Assembly: GCF_009727055.1 (NCBI RefSeq)
Contig: NC_052350.1
Location: 33,690,172-33,754,171, forward strand
Length of the DNA: 64,000 bases
Reading direction: 5' to 3'
From: Benincasa hispida
Taxonomy: Eukaryota; Streptophyta; Magnoliopsida; Cucurbitales; Cucurbitaceae
In this document: positions 34,366 to 47,100 of the stretch, one piece after another
How the letters are laid out: each line of letters begins with the position of its first letter
Numbering within the stretch: the first letter of the stretch is position 1
Program-made: the position numbers and the translations under genes
Notes under the pieces: model-generated
Seen by the model: only the letters and a program-made list of their open reading frames with translations
What the model was told of the DNA's origin: nothing
Database searches by the model: none

Positions 34366-37300
34366 ATGTCAAATTCTTCTAAAATACTCGTTTCCACTTT
34401 AGTTAATGGTAATAACTATTCAACATGCAAATTACTAGCAAATGATGATTCAGAACAAGTTTTAATAGAGGATTGTCCTTTATCTCCCAACTCATCTAAA
34501 GTTTTGAACAATATAGATGAGAATGCAAAATTTGAACGACAAAGTAAATACGATTTACTAGTCATCAAAACATTCTTAGTGGAAAACGACAAAAAGACCT
34601 GGATAATAGATTCAAGTGTCGTTAATCATATCTGTATTTTTCCTTAGGAAACAAGTTCCTGGAGACAACTTACAGAAGGCGAAGCGACCTTTAAGCTAGG
34701 GACAGGGGAGATTATTTCAGCTAAAGTAGTGTGAGATATGAAGTTATTTATAGGAGATAGGTACATTTTACTATAAAATGTTATTGTATTCCTTCTATGA
34801 AAAGGAATTTAATATCCGTCATATGTGTGCTGGAACAAAATTACAAAGTTTCTTTTGAAAATAATGAAGTGATCATTACTTCGAAAGATATTTGTTCCGC
34901 AAAATTAGAAAATAACTTGTACATGTTAAAACCGACTGAGGTAAAAGTCGTTTTGAACATAGAGATGTTTGAAACAGCTGAGACTCAAAATAAGAAAAGG
35001 AAAGTTTCTCCAAATGTCTATCATTGGCACTTGAGACTTGCTCACATAAATCTCAACAGGATTGAGAGATTGGTGAAGAGCGGTCATCTAAATCAGTTAG
35101 AAGACAGTTCATTTCCGTCGTGTGAATCTTTTCTTGAGGGTAAAATGACTAAAAGATCTTTTTCCGAAAAAGTTATAAGAGTCAAAGAACCTTTGGAGCT
35201 GGTATATTCAGACCTTTGTGGTCCGATGAATGTTAAAGCTAGGGGAAGGTATGAATATTTCATCAGCTTCATTGATGATTATTCAAGGTATGGCCATACT
35301 TACCTAATGCATCATAAGTCTGAGACACTTGAAAAATTCAAGGAATATAAGATTGGGATTGAGAACCAACTAGGTAAAAGGCTTAAAACACTTCGATCAG
35401 ATCAAGGGGTGAGTATATGGACTCAATATTCTATAATTATTTGATAGAACATGAAATTTAGTCGCAACTCACAGTACTTGGCACACCTTAACAAAATGGT
35501 GTGGCAGAAAGGAGAAATAGAACCTTGTTAGACATGGTTCGTTCTATGATGAGTTATGCCCAGTTGCCAAATTCTTTTTTCGGGACACGCTGTTGAAACT
35601 ACGGTGTATATATTAAACATGGTTCCCTCGAAAAGTGGTTATGAAACACCTTACGAGTTATGGAGAGGATGTAAAGGTAGTTTATGTCACTTAAGAATCT
35701 GGGGATGCCCAACACATGTGTTGTTGCAAAATCCTAAGAAATTGAAATGTCGTTCAAAGGTATGCCTATTTGTAGGTTGGCCTAAAGAGACAAAAGGTGA
35801 TTCCTTTTATGATCCTCATGAAGATAAGGTATTTGTATCGACAAATGCAACTTTCCTAGAGGAAGACCACATCAAAAATCACCAACCTCGCAGTAGGCTA
35901 GTAATAGATGAAATGACCAAAAAAACCACAGATGCATCGACAAAGGTTGTTGATCAAGCAGGTCCATCAACAAGAGTTGTTGATGAAACTGGTAATTCAC
36001 ATCTTTCTCAAGAGTTAAGAGTGCCTCGACGTAGAGGAAGGGTTGTGCGATTGATACATGGGCTTAACTTAAACTCAAGTCATCATTCTAGATGATGGCT
36101 TAGAGTCTCCATTAACTTTCAAACAAGCAATGGAAGTTATGGATAAAGAACAGTGGGTTAAAGCCATGGATCTTGAAATGGAGTCAATGTACTTCATTTA
36201 AGTCTGGGATCTTGTAGATCAACAAGAAATGGTAAAACCCTCGGTTATAAATGGATCTAGAAGAGAAAACGAGACCAAGCTGGAAGGTACAGACCTACAA
36301 AGCTAAGCTTGTAGCAAAAGGGTTTACCCAAAGAGAAGGGTCGACTATAAAGAAACCTTCTCTCCGATTACAATGATAAAGTCTATTAGAATACTCTTAT
36401 CTGTATTTGCATTTTATGATTATGAAATCTAGAAAATGGATGTCAAGACAGCCTTCCTAGATGGCTATCTTGAGGAGAGTATCTATATGTCTCAACCAGA
36501 AGGGTTTATTGAACAGGGTCAAAAGCAAAAGGTTTGTAAGCTTAATCGATCTATTTATGGATTGAAACAAACGTCTCGATCCAGGAATGTAAGATTTGAT
36601 AATGATCAAATCTTATTGCTTTAAACAAATTGTGGATGAACCTTGTGTTTACAGGAAAATCATTAACAAAACTGTCACTTTTCTGGTTCTGTATGTTGAT
36701 GATATTCTACTTATAGGAAATGAAGTAAAATTTTTAGCTAATGTAAAGAGATTTCTTGCTACGCAATTCCAAATGAAATATTTGGGTGAAGTGCAGTATA
36801 CTCTTGGGATCCAAATAGTTCGGAATCGAAAGAACAAAACTTTAGAATTATCTCATACATCTTATATAAACAAAAGGTTGTCTAGATATAAAATGCAAAA
36901 TTTTCAAGAAAGGAATGTTACCTTTCAGGTATGGAATTCATCTATCTAAGGAACAAAGTCCTAAGACACCTCAAAAGGTTGAGGTTATGAAACGAATTCC
37001 ATATGCATCAACAGTAGGGAGCTTAATGTATGCAATGTTGTGTACTCGTCCCGACATATGCTATGCAGTTGAATTGTCAACAGATTTCAGTCCAATCCTG
37101 GATATGATCATCAGTCGGCCGTTAAAAAAATCCTCAAGTATCTTCAGAAAACGAGGGATTATATGCTCGTGTATGGTGCTAAGGATCTGATCCTTACTGG
37201 ATACACTGATTCTGATTTTATGACCGATATAGATTCTAGGAAATCTACTTCGGGGTCAGTATTCACTCTGAACGGAGGAGCTATAGTGTGGAGGAGTATC

Positions 37301-37470
37301 AAGCAAAGTTGTATTGCTAACTTCACCATAGAAGTAGAGTATGTACACTAAGGAGACGTGATTTTCATGCAGATTGCGTATGAAGACAACTTGGTTGATC
37401 CATTTCCAAAGGCCCTCTCGGCTAAAGTGTTCGAGGGTCACCTAGTGAAACTAGGACTACGAAATCGATA
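34366..37470 (+). pseudogene. E1 gag-deleted pol pseudogene
   Basis: It opens MSNSSKILVSTLVNGNNYS and keeps about 55 residues of Gag, then jumps to SKYDLLVIKTFLVENDKKTW, so capsid and CCHC knuckle are gone. Protease motif IIDSSVVNH (usually DSGA). Integrase: HWHLRLAHINLNRIERLV, with CESF replacing CESC of the HHCC site, LVYSDLCGPMNVKARGRYEY, then SDQG and NGVAERRNRT near 35510. Integrase tail at 35556-36095. RT: MDVKTAFLDGYLEESIYMSQ, KLNRSIYGLKQTSRS, and an intact YVDD at about 36693. RNase H: GYTDSDFMTD then KSTSGSVFTLNGGAIVW. A deletion near 37350 fuses EVEYVH to GDVIFMQIA, removing the middle of RNase H. Breaks at about 34647, 35444, 36095, 36620, 36930 and 37180 use all three frames. Confidence 0.9.
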
Positions 37471-37594
37471 GAACTAGGGCAAATAGGAGAAATACTGGGT
37501 CTTCAATGTCCTAGTTTATTGTCTTTATTCTCTCATTACTCAACATTGCATATATATTTGTATATATATATGTAAAAATCCACCGGAGTTTTCC

Positions 37595-37605
37595 AAGTGG
37601 GAGCT
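37595..37605 (+). other. E1 polypurine tract
   Basis: AAGTGGGAGCT immediately before the 3' LTR start TGTTGG (37606). It is mostly purine, with T at position 4 and CT at the end; a CT between tract and LTR is also seen in the Sirevirus. Confidence 0.75.
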
Positions 37606-40600
37606 TGTTGGATTTTATGTCCTAAAACTTGTGATTTGTAAATAATAAACTTATTCTGAAATTCAATAAAGTTATTATTGAATTTTGATTCAATAAAGTT
37701 GTTATTGAATTTATGAATTGTTTATTTCGTTTTAGAAATAAATCTAATAAACTAAAAAGATTCATAACTATTATATGAGTACTTGATCTTTATGTGGAGA
37801 CATAAAAGTGGATCAGGTTCGAGTAAATAGTCAAAATGATCTATAGTATACAAATAAGGTGTTGGGGTTGATGTCCTAAATCTTGTAGGGTCCTATAGTT
37901 TGTAAACCTTGTATGAACAAACTTGTATGTAATTAATAATATATAATATTTTTTCACTTTGTCTATGAAATATATGATATTTTAGTTGCATTAACCACGA
38001 ACCAATAAACTAACATCCACGGTTATCGTTGTAATGTAAACATGTATGTGGAGACATATACAAGTGGATCATGTTTAAGTGATAACCTAAATGGTCGGTA
38101 GTATATGGATAAGGTTGGGTACCTTATCCTAGTAACATTACGAGTATAGCCCGTTTTGTAGATGTTACAAATGTTGTAAAGTGCTACAAATGATCTGATC
38201 CTAATCATTCATGTATTAGACATGCGAGCAGGGATATTCTCTACAAAGAAATTGGTATAAGACCAGACCACGAAATGCTTAGTCTCATTATATAACATCA
38301 TTCATAATAGAGACTTTCATTTCACTAGGATGACCATAGGTAACATGACCTTAATCCTGAGTGAGTTGTGAACTCCTGCCTATGGGGGCGGTCCTCTGAT
38401 TTGTATGGGTGAGAGTGGCCAGATCGCCGACTCAATAAGCCTACCATTTTGGGGATTCGTCTAATTTGTGAGCTGGGAACTCAGCTACACAAGATGGAAT
38501 TCACTCTTTCCCCGAAGCAGAGGCAAGTAGATAAATTGCTCCTTTAAGGGCTGATTATGAGTCTTGAAAAATGTGGCACCACACCCTCTACTGGCCCGAG
38601 AGGGGTTTAGTCATGATGGGAATATGATCTATTGTTCATTAGAGGGATCAGTGGTACTTAGGAGTTAGAGGTAAATATAGGGGCAAAACGGTAATTTGGC
38701 CTAACTATACTTACGAGCAATTTATGAAGGGTCATCGTACTGTTGATTGGTTATATTTAATGGACACAGAAATATATTTGTAGTGCGAAGAGTGCAGCTG
38801 TCGATCTTCAGTGGAGTACCAACAATTAACGGATGGTGGAAAATGTAATTAAAGAGTTTAGTTAATTACTTACATATCGTTGAAGCTTTAAGCTACAAGT
38901 CCATAAGGTCCCCTTGGTAGCTCAAAAGAATTTAGTTGAGAATCAATTTTTGGGTTAATTTGAATAGTTCAAATTAATAAGAGAGAATTTAATTATATGT
39001 GATATAATTAAATTGATTCAATTATATATGATATAATTAAATTGATTCAATTACATATGATATAATTGACATAATGTATTTGATACATTATAGTTTAATT
39101 GGAGGAATAAATATTTGAATATGATTCAAATATATTTTCTATGAATGAGATTTATAGTTGTTAAATTTAATATAAATATGATTTATATTAAATGCCATAG
39201 AATAGAGAAAAATAACTATAGTTTATATTGTATATGATGCAATATTAAAACTATAAGTTATAAATATAACATGATAAGTTGATTATCATATTTATTTATA
39301 TTATTAATTATTTAGATAATTAATCTTTTTTCTCTCTAACCACCTTAGTGGAAGGTTAGTTGTTTTTTTATGACAAATGGAATAAATAAAATATGATTTT
39401 ATTATTCCAAACACAATCTACACGACTTATGAAAGATTACACGATTTGTTCAAAGCCTATATGATAGACTTTGTTCTCTATACGATTGAAGATCTCTCTA
39501 TGCGATAGTGTTGTTCTTCCTCAATCGTCTTCCTCTTCTATAGTCAGAAACTCCCTCCTAATCGAAATAGTCAGAGTCCACCACTCTTGGGTTTTCATTC
39601 TGAGAATACAGAGGATACCAAACGGTAGTGTTTTCATCACTTTTGGTTCGAGTTCTATTGCTGTTTGTTGGAGGAGTTCGTGTATGTTCAAAGAGTTCGT
39701 GATAGCACGAGACATTTACACGAAGAACTGTTCTTCAAAGGTATATTACTTGAATCCTTTTGTTGTTCAAAAGCATGCTGTAATTTTAGTTAAGATGCAT
39801 AATCTGTATGTTTGTTGTAAATGTTTGTTTTCAATCAAAATGGAATTTGGACGATCCGTTTCCGCTCATGGATCTTGTAAATCAAGTTCCTTCATAAGGT
39901 TGGGTGTCGTATTTTAGTAACACTATCGGATGCAACCCACTCTATAGTTGTTACAAGGAATTGTAAAGTGATGCAAACAAAGTGATCCTGGTTCGTTCAC
40001 GTGGTGACATGAGAAGTGGAGTGTCCTATGCAATGAGTTTGCATAAGATCGGACCAAGAAATAAGTCACTCTTACTTTGTAACGTTGTTTACTGTTTAAG
40101 ACTGACTATTTCATAACGACGACCTAGGTAACTTAACCTTAATCCTAAGTTAATTATGAACTCCTGTTTATTCGAGATTATCCTTTGATCTGCATAAGTG
40201 AGAATAGTCCAATAGCACTGCTCAATAAGCCTCCAATTTTAGGGATAAGACCGGGTAGATAGCTGGAGACATAGGATGCAAGATGAATTCACGCCTACCC
40301 GATTTAGGGATAGAAGGAAGGTTATTCTCTTAAGTGTTGAATCCAGGTCTTGAACAAGGGGCCACACCCTCTCATTGACCCGAGAAGGATTCGATTTAGT
40401 GATTGGATCACAAACCAATTGTTCATTAGAGGATCAAGGCACTTAAGGAGCAAGACGTAATTTCGGGGGTAAAACAGCATTTAACCCAGCCGTTATTACG
40501 AACAACCTTTGAAGGGTCGACTTACTGATTATAGTTAAATGAGGTGGACACAAATATATCTACAGTAAGGATAGTGAAACTATCGAGCTATAGTGGTGTG

Positions 40601-41627
40601 ACTCGATAGTTAACGAATATTGATTAATTTGGTCTAAAGAGTTTTAGCCAATTAATCTCAAATCATTGAAGCTCATGATCTGTAGGTTTATAAAGTCCCT
40701 CTACTAGCTCGTAAAACACGAACACCTTGAATTAGTAAATGGAGTGAATTTAGAATAATATCAATTTGAAGTGTTCAAATTGAATTTCAATTTGAAATGT
40801 TCAAATTGAATTTAGGGTTTGAATTTGAATAGTTCAAATTCAAATTAGGGCTTGTATAACTATATTTGATATAATTAATTAACGTTTAATTTATCAAAAT
40901 TAAACGAAATTGGGGAGTTTATAATATTTTATTTAAATATTAATTACATGAATATGATTCATGTTTAAAATTAGGTATGTGATTAATTCAATATTTGATA
41001 TTAAATTACTATTTAATTAATTAAAAACCCAAATTAATTTTCATTTTTATTTCAATTTCATAACTTTAAATATTCGTTTTGATTTTAATAAATTTCGAAT
41101 TAATTAAAATTAAAGATTAAAAATGAAAATTGGAATTTTGAAACTTGGTAGTGGACTTTTTTACATTTTGGTGAAGTAAGGAGGTGTTTCTCCTAAATTC
41201 ACATACATTGCCCATTAATTCCATGCATTTGAAGTGGCATCAGCTAGTTTCTTGAGTGTCTGCATGAAAGGGAATGATCAAACTCTTCAATTTTGAGATT
41301 GAAATAAACTCAAGGCTGAAAACTAGTTTATGCAGAAATGGTTTTTCCCTCTCTTCAAACCCACACCAAAACCTTTGCAAATTCAACTTAATTGTGATTT
41401 CCACAACTCAAATTCAAGGCTGAGAATAGTAGAGAAAATCTCTTGGTAGTCATTGATTTCAATTGGAGAAGATTGCAGCTCAAATTCGTGTTTCAGGAGG
41501 ATCTTCAAAAGTATGTGTTGAAACCCTCTTAATACCCTATGAACATGCTTATTTTGTTGTCAAAATGAAGGAATTAGAATGTTTAATGATCATGTTTTCT
41601 TCCGCTGCATTTTTCTCTAAACCAACA
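37606..41627 (+). mobile_element. E1 3' LTR, interrupted
   Basis: Starts TGTTGGATTTTATG and ends CTAAACCAACA. The LTR itself is 37606-37859 plus 39900-41627 (about 1,982 bp). The break, at TAAGG, falls inside the conserved LTR hairpin. The inner AT-rich part (40740-41100) and the end block 'gaattagaatgtttaatg' match the 5' LTR and other family members. An open frame at 41463-41813 crosses the LTR end and is not a gene. Confidence 0.87.
37860..39894 (+). mobile_element. Solo LTR (LTR-C family) nested in E1 3' LTR
   Basis: A 2,035-bp LTR starting TGTTGGGGTTGATG and ending GTTCCTTCA. The flanks TAAGG (37855-37859) and TAAGG (39895-39899) are a perfect 5-bp target-site duplication. It has the perfect hairpin GGATAAGG/CCTTATCC at 38107-38129. 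No internal region is attached. Its 3' 1.6 kb closely matches 57336-58943. The 148-codon frame 39471-39917 starts inside it and crosses its end, so it is not a gene. This is the youngest datable layer in the window. Confidence 0.93.
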
Positions 41628-41757
41628 AAAAGTTCATTTTACTTGGTTCTTAAACTTGTAATTTATGGTTTACTGTTAATTTTCTATAGATTCTTGATAT
41701 ATTGCATGGGTAAAAAATGGGGTTTTGAGATTGTTTTATTTCATGGCTCAAACAAAT
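41628..41757 (+). mobile_element. Gypsy-type LTR fragment, left copy, part 2
   Basis: Continues 30480-31085 after E1 is removed. 'ttttacttggttc', 'cttgtaatttatggtttactg' (in parts) and 'ttttctatagattcttgatat' match the reverse complement of 42395-42470. It stops at about 41757, where the right copy's U5 end begins in the opposite direction. Confidence 0.6.
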
Positions 41758-42491
41758 TAGTGTGGCTGCTGGGATTCGAGACCTACTGGGATCCCAAAAA
41801 AATACATTTATAAATCACTCTCAAGAGCTTGTAGGCAAGTAGGAACGGGTCGTCTCCACAGAGAACCTAGGACGATCTTAACCTTAACTTGAATTGCAGT
41901 GAAAGTTAAATAAGATTAATGTAAAAGCATAATTAAACTGAGACTTAATTTGATTAAAGAACTTGGCTTAGGGATTTGGAATTCATTCATTTACTTGGTT
42001 GCTCATCGAACTCAAAGGATTATTTGGATGCTTAATGCTACTCTTAGCTTGTTTGCAAACTAACGCCCTATTGAACTATGCTTAATTAGTCTAAATGTTT
42101 AATTAACCAAATTCGATAAAGGCCTAATCAATAAACACCGTATTAAGCCTAGGTAATCAAGCAAAGTTCATAAGAAATCTTGGGTAATTACTAACAATGT
42201 GATCCTTAAACGATTCGTTATGCAATGTAGTAAAAGGTTTATCCCATCCAATCTAAAAGCTTACATACAAGTATGTTCTAACCTATTCCCTACTGAGATA
42301 AACACACCTAGATGCATTCCTCTCTAGCAAAACAAAGAAAAGATAATGGGGATCAAGCCATACATGAATTATAAGCATAGAAGATGAAATATATCAACAA
42401 TCTATAGAAAATTAGCAGTAAACCATAAGTTACAAGTCTCACAACCAAGTAAAATAAGCCTCATCTTATCCCTGAGTTAGAGAAAACTTAA
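41758..42491 (-). mobile_element. Gypsy-type LTR fragment, right copy, U5-like part
   Basis: Minus-strand LTR end. Read on the minus strand it finishes with 'ctctgtggagacgaccc', 'cttgcctacaagctc', 'tttgggatcccagtagg' and 'cgaatcccagcagcc'. The phrase about a GTGGA-GACGACCC block before the terminus is typical of U5 ends of plant Ty3/gypsy LTRs (Athila/Tat and relatives), from memory. No PBS or coding region follows, since the left copy abuts here. The 5 bp before E2, CTTAA (42487-42491), are its target duplication. Confidence 0.5.
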
Positions 42492-43320
42492 TGTAGAAAA
42501 TAACAATTTTTAAGTAGTTTTTTATTGGGTTTTTTGGAAATTTAAAGGCCCAATGGCATTATTGTAATTATTGAGCAGTGGTAAACTTGTAATTATCCCT
42601 ATCTTCTCAAAAATTAAGGCATTTTCGTTTTGTCTTATTAGCTGAAGAGAAAATTGAGAAAGGCGACCGACTTGGACTTGAAGACAGACCTGTGGTCATC
42701 TGAAAGGGAGAGCCGAAAGCCGTCTGAAGCAATCCGTCCGCCGCTGTCCGTGGGTGACGAGTTCTGACGTCGGCGAGCGTCCGTGACGGTGGCGTGGGTG
42801 TAAGACAAGATTGTTGGGTGTCGGCTTCGTGGAAGTGCAACGGCCGGTCAAAGAGCCGCTTGGCTGGACGGTGGGAGCAGTAGCCAGTCAGATCTGGTTT
42901 AGCACGTGGGTGTGCTGGTCAGCTCCGGTTTAGCGTGTGAGTGGGCCAGTCAGTTCCGTTTTAGCGCGTGGGTTTGCTTACAGATCTAGTTTTGGTGGTT
43001 CGCTAGTCAGAGGCGGGTAGCACACTGTTTTGGGCTGTTTAGCAGCGGGTTGTTCTCAGTTTTCAGAGGCGACGTTGTGTACGGGTCTCTCTCGGTATCA
43101 GTTGATATTGAAATTACAGATTGGTGATTTCGTTGATTATCTATAATTTGAAATTCCTTTATTGATCACTAATAAATTAATTCAAGCTGGTTCTCAAAGT
43201 GGATGTAGACCAAACTGGTCGAACCACTATATATCTTGGCGTTCTTTACTGCTTTTAATTTATATCTGTTGATCGTTTGCGTCTTTTTGGCCATCTAAGT
43301 TAGGTTCAGAAACTCTCACA
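42492..43320 (+). mobile_element. E2 5' LTR
   Basis: 829 bp, TGTAGAAAATAAC to AACTCTCACA. The middle (42650-43080) is notably GC-rich compared with the window, with 'gccgtctgaagcaatccg' and repeated 'ttagcgcgtggg'-type phrases (42898, 42930, 42960). A TATA-like 'actatatatcttgg' lies near 43228. Confidence 0.93.
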
Positions 43321-43322
43321 AG

Positions 43323-43334
43323 TGGTGTCAGAGC
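43323..43334 (+). other. E2 primer-binding site
   Basis: TGGTGTCAGAGC, complementary to the initiator tRNA-Met end with one mismatch, 2 nt after the LTR. Confidence 0.85.
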
Positions 43335-43416
43335 TCCAGTTGATCCAAAGAGGTTATGCGGTAGTGTGTTCTGACATATTCTTTGTTCAGGCTTTTTGTT
43401 GGAATTAATTTGACAT

Positions 43417-44134
43417 ATGGCTTCGATGTCTACACGGTTCGAAGTTGTTAAATTTGATGGGAAAGATGATTTCGGGTTATGGAGGAAAAAGATTAAGGTT
43501 ATTCTGGTACAACAAAAGGTAGCCAAAATCTTAGATGAAGATACTTTCCACCAACAATTACAGAAGCTGAAAAAAAGGATATGGATGAGATGGCCTATTC
43601 AACAATAATTATGTATCTGCCAGATGGAGTGCTTAGGCTAGTAAATGAGGCCACTACTACAGTGGAGTTGTGGAAGAAATTGGAAAGTATTTATTTAACT
43701 AAGTCCTTGCCAAATAAATTATATTTAAAAGAAAAATCTTTGGATATAAGATGGACTCAAGTAAAGGCTTAGAAGAGAACCTAGATGAATTTCAGAAGAT
43801 TATAGTTGATCTCAATAATATTAGTGAGAAGATGTCGGATGAAAATCAAGCAGTTATTCTTCTGAATTCTTTGCCAGAATCGTATCGAGAAGTTAAGGCA
43901 GCTATTAAATATGGACGGAATTCATTGTCCATGGATATAGTGTTAGATGCCTTGAGAACGAGAAATCTCGAGATTAAAAAGGAACGTAATGATGAAGAGT
44001 TACTCATGGCCAGAGGCTGAAATGAGAAAAAGAACGGAAAAGGAAAAGAGTCGAGATCCAGGTCGAAATCAAAGGGGAAAAGCAAAAAGTGTTTCCTATG
44101 TCATAAAGAAGGACACTTTAGAAAGAATTGCCCT
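43417..44134 (+). pseudogene. E2 gag pseudogene
   Basis: Starts at ATG 43417: MASMSTRFEVVKFDGKDDF, the N-terminal Gag signature (KFDGKnnF..W) of Tnt1/Tork-like copia. After frameshifts at about 43570 and 43750 it continues LPDGVLRLVNEATTTVELWK, LESIYLTKSLPNKLYLKEKS and LLNSLPESYREVKAAIKYGR. A stop at 44018 (probably CGA to TGA) precedes a Lys/Arg-rich linker and a complete zinc knuckle, CFLCHKEGHFRKNC, at about 44090-44131. The protein is the capsid and nucleocapsid precursor. Two frameshifts and one stop disable it. Confidence 0.88.
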
Positions 44135-47100
44135 TTGAATAAGAGCAAGAAAGCATCAAGTAGCAAGTATACAGGGGATTCTAATGCAGCAAATATTACT
44201 TATGGGTATGATTCAGCAGAGGTCTTGATGGTGTCCAGCAGGGACATTCAGAATGCTTGGATCATGGATTCAGGGTGCACGTATCACATGACTCCTAATC
44301 GGGATTTCTTGATTGACTTTCAGGAAAATGATGGGGGATCAGTTCTGCTTGGTGATAATGGTGCTTGTGATGTTAAAGGAATTGGGTCAGTTCGAATTAC
44401 AACACATGATGGTATGATCAGAATTCTTACAAATGTAAGGTATGTTCCAGAACTCAAACGAAATCTAATTTCTCTGGGCGAATTAAACAGAGTAGGTTAT
44501 TTTTATAAATCAGAGAATGGAGTTCTGAAGGTTATCAAGGGATCTTTGGTTAAGCTAAAGGGAACCTTGAGGAATGGTCTTTATGTGTTAGAAGGTACTG
44601 CAGTTTCAGGTAGTGCTGCTATTGCATCCGGGAAAGAAACAGATAAATCTATGTTATGGCATAACAGATTGGCTCATGTAAGTGAAAGAGGTCTGCAAGC
44701 TCTTTCAGAGCAAGGTTTTCTTGGAGGAGTTGACATTGAACTCCCATTTTGTGAACATTGCATAATGGGAAAGTCTACCAGAGTGAAGTTTGGGAAAGGA
44801 AAGCATTCTACTAAAGGAATTTTAGATTATATTCATTCAGATTTGTGGGGTCCTACAAAGGTACCTTCTATGGGAGGTTCGAGATACTTTATGTCAATCA
44901 TTGATGATTTTTCAAGAAAGGTGTGGATGTACCCACTGAAACAGAAGGATGAAGCTTTTGGGAAATTTCTTGAATGGAAAAAGCAGGTTGAGAACCAGAC
45001 AGGCAAGAAGGTAAAGTATCTGAGGACAGACAATGGTTTGGAATTTGTGAAACACAAATTTGATAAATTTTACAAATCTGAGAGAATTACGAGACATTAC
45101 ACTGTTACGTACACTCCACAGCAGAATGGTTTAGCTGAGAGATTCAACAGAACAATTATGGAGCGTACAAGATGTCTCTTGATGCTTCATTACCCTTGAA
45201 ATTTTGGGGGGAAGCTACCCAAATAGCCTGTTATCTTATTAATAGGAGTCCATCTTCCGCTTTAGACCTAAAGACTCCTCAGAAGATATGGACAGGAAAA
45301 GCTCCAAGCTTGGATCATCTCAGAGTGTTTGGATGTTCAGCTTATGCTCATGTTAAGGAAGGGAAGCTGAACAAGAGGGCACTAAAATGTATGTTTATTG
45401 GCTATCCTCAGGGTGTTAAAGGATATAAACTTTGGTGCTCGGAAGAGGGCAGAAATAAATGCATTATCAGCAGAGATGTGACCTTTAATGAAACAGAGAT
45501 GTCATTTCGTGTCAAAGAGCAGCAGAAATAGAAAACAGTTGATCAGATTGAGGCAGAGGTTAGAATTGACTCTAAAGCACAACCATCAGTTAATTCAGGT
45601 GATTTCAGTGATCAGTCATCCAGTTCTGATGGTAGACACCCTCAACTACAAAGAAATTTGATTGATGAGGGAGCTTTTGGTGAAGAAAGCTCAAGTGGCA
45701 GTGACCTACAGAACTATCAGCTTACACGTGACAGGCCTCAGCAGGTGAGGCAAGCTTCTACAAGGTATGGTTATGCTGATTTAGTTGCTTATGCTCTTAC
45801 TTGTGCAGCTGACAGTATTAAAGCAGAGCCTCTTACTTTTGAGGAGGTTATTGTATCTGATTCGAAGGAACAGTGGAAGGATGCTATGGAAGCAGAATTG
45901 TTCTAATTGCAGAAGAATCAAACATGGTCATTGGTTCCGAGGCCTCCTAATCAGAAACTCATTCAGTCAAAGTGGATTTATAAAATCAAGCCAGGTACAG
46001 GAGGTGACAGCAAGCTTAGGTATAAGGCTAAACTGGTAGCCAAGGGCTACACTCAAAAGGAAGGAGTTGACTTTCATGAGATTTTCTCTCTGGTGATGAG
46101 GTATTCATCCATTCGATTAATTTTATCTATTGCTGTTCACTTTGATATGTTTGTTGAACAAATGGACGTCACCACAGCTTGTCTTCATGGTGAATTGGAG
46201 GAAGTGATCTACATGGCTCAACCTAAGGGCTATGAGGTGAAAGGAAAGGAAGACATGGTTTGTCGTCTTCACAGGTCCATCTATGGACTGAAGCAATCAC
46301 CGAGATAATAGTATATCAGGTTTGACATCTTTATTCTGAAGCAGGGGTTTCACAAGAGCTCTTATGATGCCTGCGTGTACTGGAAACTATCTTAGAAAGG
46401 TACATATACTTATCTACTTCTGTATGTATATGATATGATTCTGGTGTCTAAGGATTATTCTGAAATCTGTGATCTCAAGAAACGATTGAGTAGTGAATTT
46501 GAGATGAAAGATTTAGATGAACTGAAAAGGATCCTAGGCATGGATATGAAAAGAGATAGGGAGAAAGGTTTGTTAACCATTTCGCAGGAGAGTTATGTGC
46601 ATAAACTGCTTGAGAAGTATAATATGTCTAGTTGTCAGGCAGTTTCGACACCCTTAGCATCTCAATTCAGGCTTTCTTCATCTCAGTGTCCTGTTACTGA
46701 ACAAGAAAGGTTAGAGATGGCGAATATTCCCTATTGTAATGTTGTTGGAAGTATTATGTATTTGATGATTTGTACTAGGCCTGACATGGGATATGCTATG
46801 AGTATGATAAGTAGGTTTATGTCAAATCCTGGGAAGGAGCATTGGAATGCAGTTAAATAGGTACTTCGATATTTGAAAGGTAATGCCAATATATCATTGT
46901 GTTTTAGCAGGGATTGTGATAAATCAGCACTGTTGGAAGGCTTCACAGACGCAGATTATGCTGTAGACCTTGACAAAAGAAGGTCTCTATCAGGTCACAT
47001 TTTTCGTTTGCTTGGTAATGTGGTCAATTGAAAGGTTGCTCTACAGTCAGTTGTTGTCTTGTCTACTACTGAGTCAGAGTATATTTCAGTGGGTGAAGCT

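Larger units (their letters stand above)
31086..41627 (+). mobile_element. Ty1/copia element E1, complete with nested solo LTR
   Basis: A full structural element: 5' LTR (31086-32240), PBS, 2.1-kb leader, gag-deleted pol, PPT, and a 3' LTR (37606-41627) that contains a foreign solo LTR (37860-39894). The outer flanks AAAAG (31081-31085) and AAAAG (41628-41632) are a perfect 5-bp target-site duplication, and the LTR ends are TGTTGG/CCAACA. Removing E1 rejoins a gypsy-type LTR ('ggataagaaaag' to 'ttcattttacttgg'), which matches its inverted partner across the junction. The element lacks capsid and zinc knuckle and part of RNase H, so it is non-autonomous and dead. Confidence 0.9.

Noticed and set aside
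39471..39917. 148-codon open frame, one of the longer single-exon frames
   Set aside because: It begins inside the LTR-C solo LTR and runs across its end and target duplication into the E1 LTR. Another LTR-C copy (57336-58943) does not keep it open, and no domain is recognisable.
42600..42840. Minus-strand frames of 77 and 107 codons (also 47531-47854), Ser/Thr/Arg-rich
   Set aside because: Both map to the GC-rich part of the E2 LTRs and are antisense; they exist because the two LTRs share sequence.
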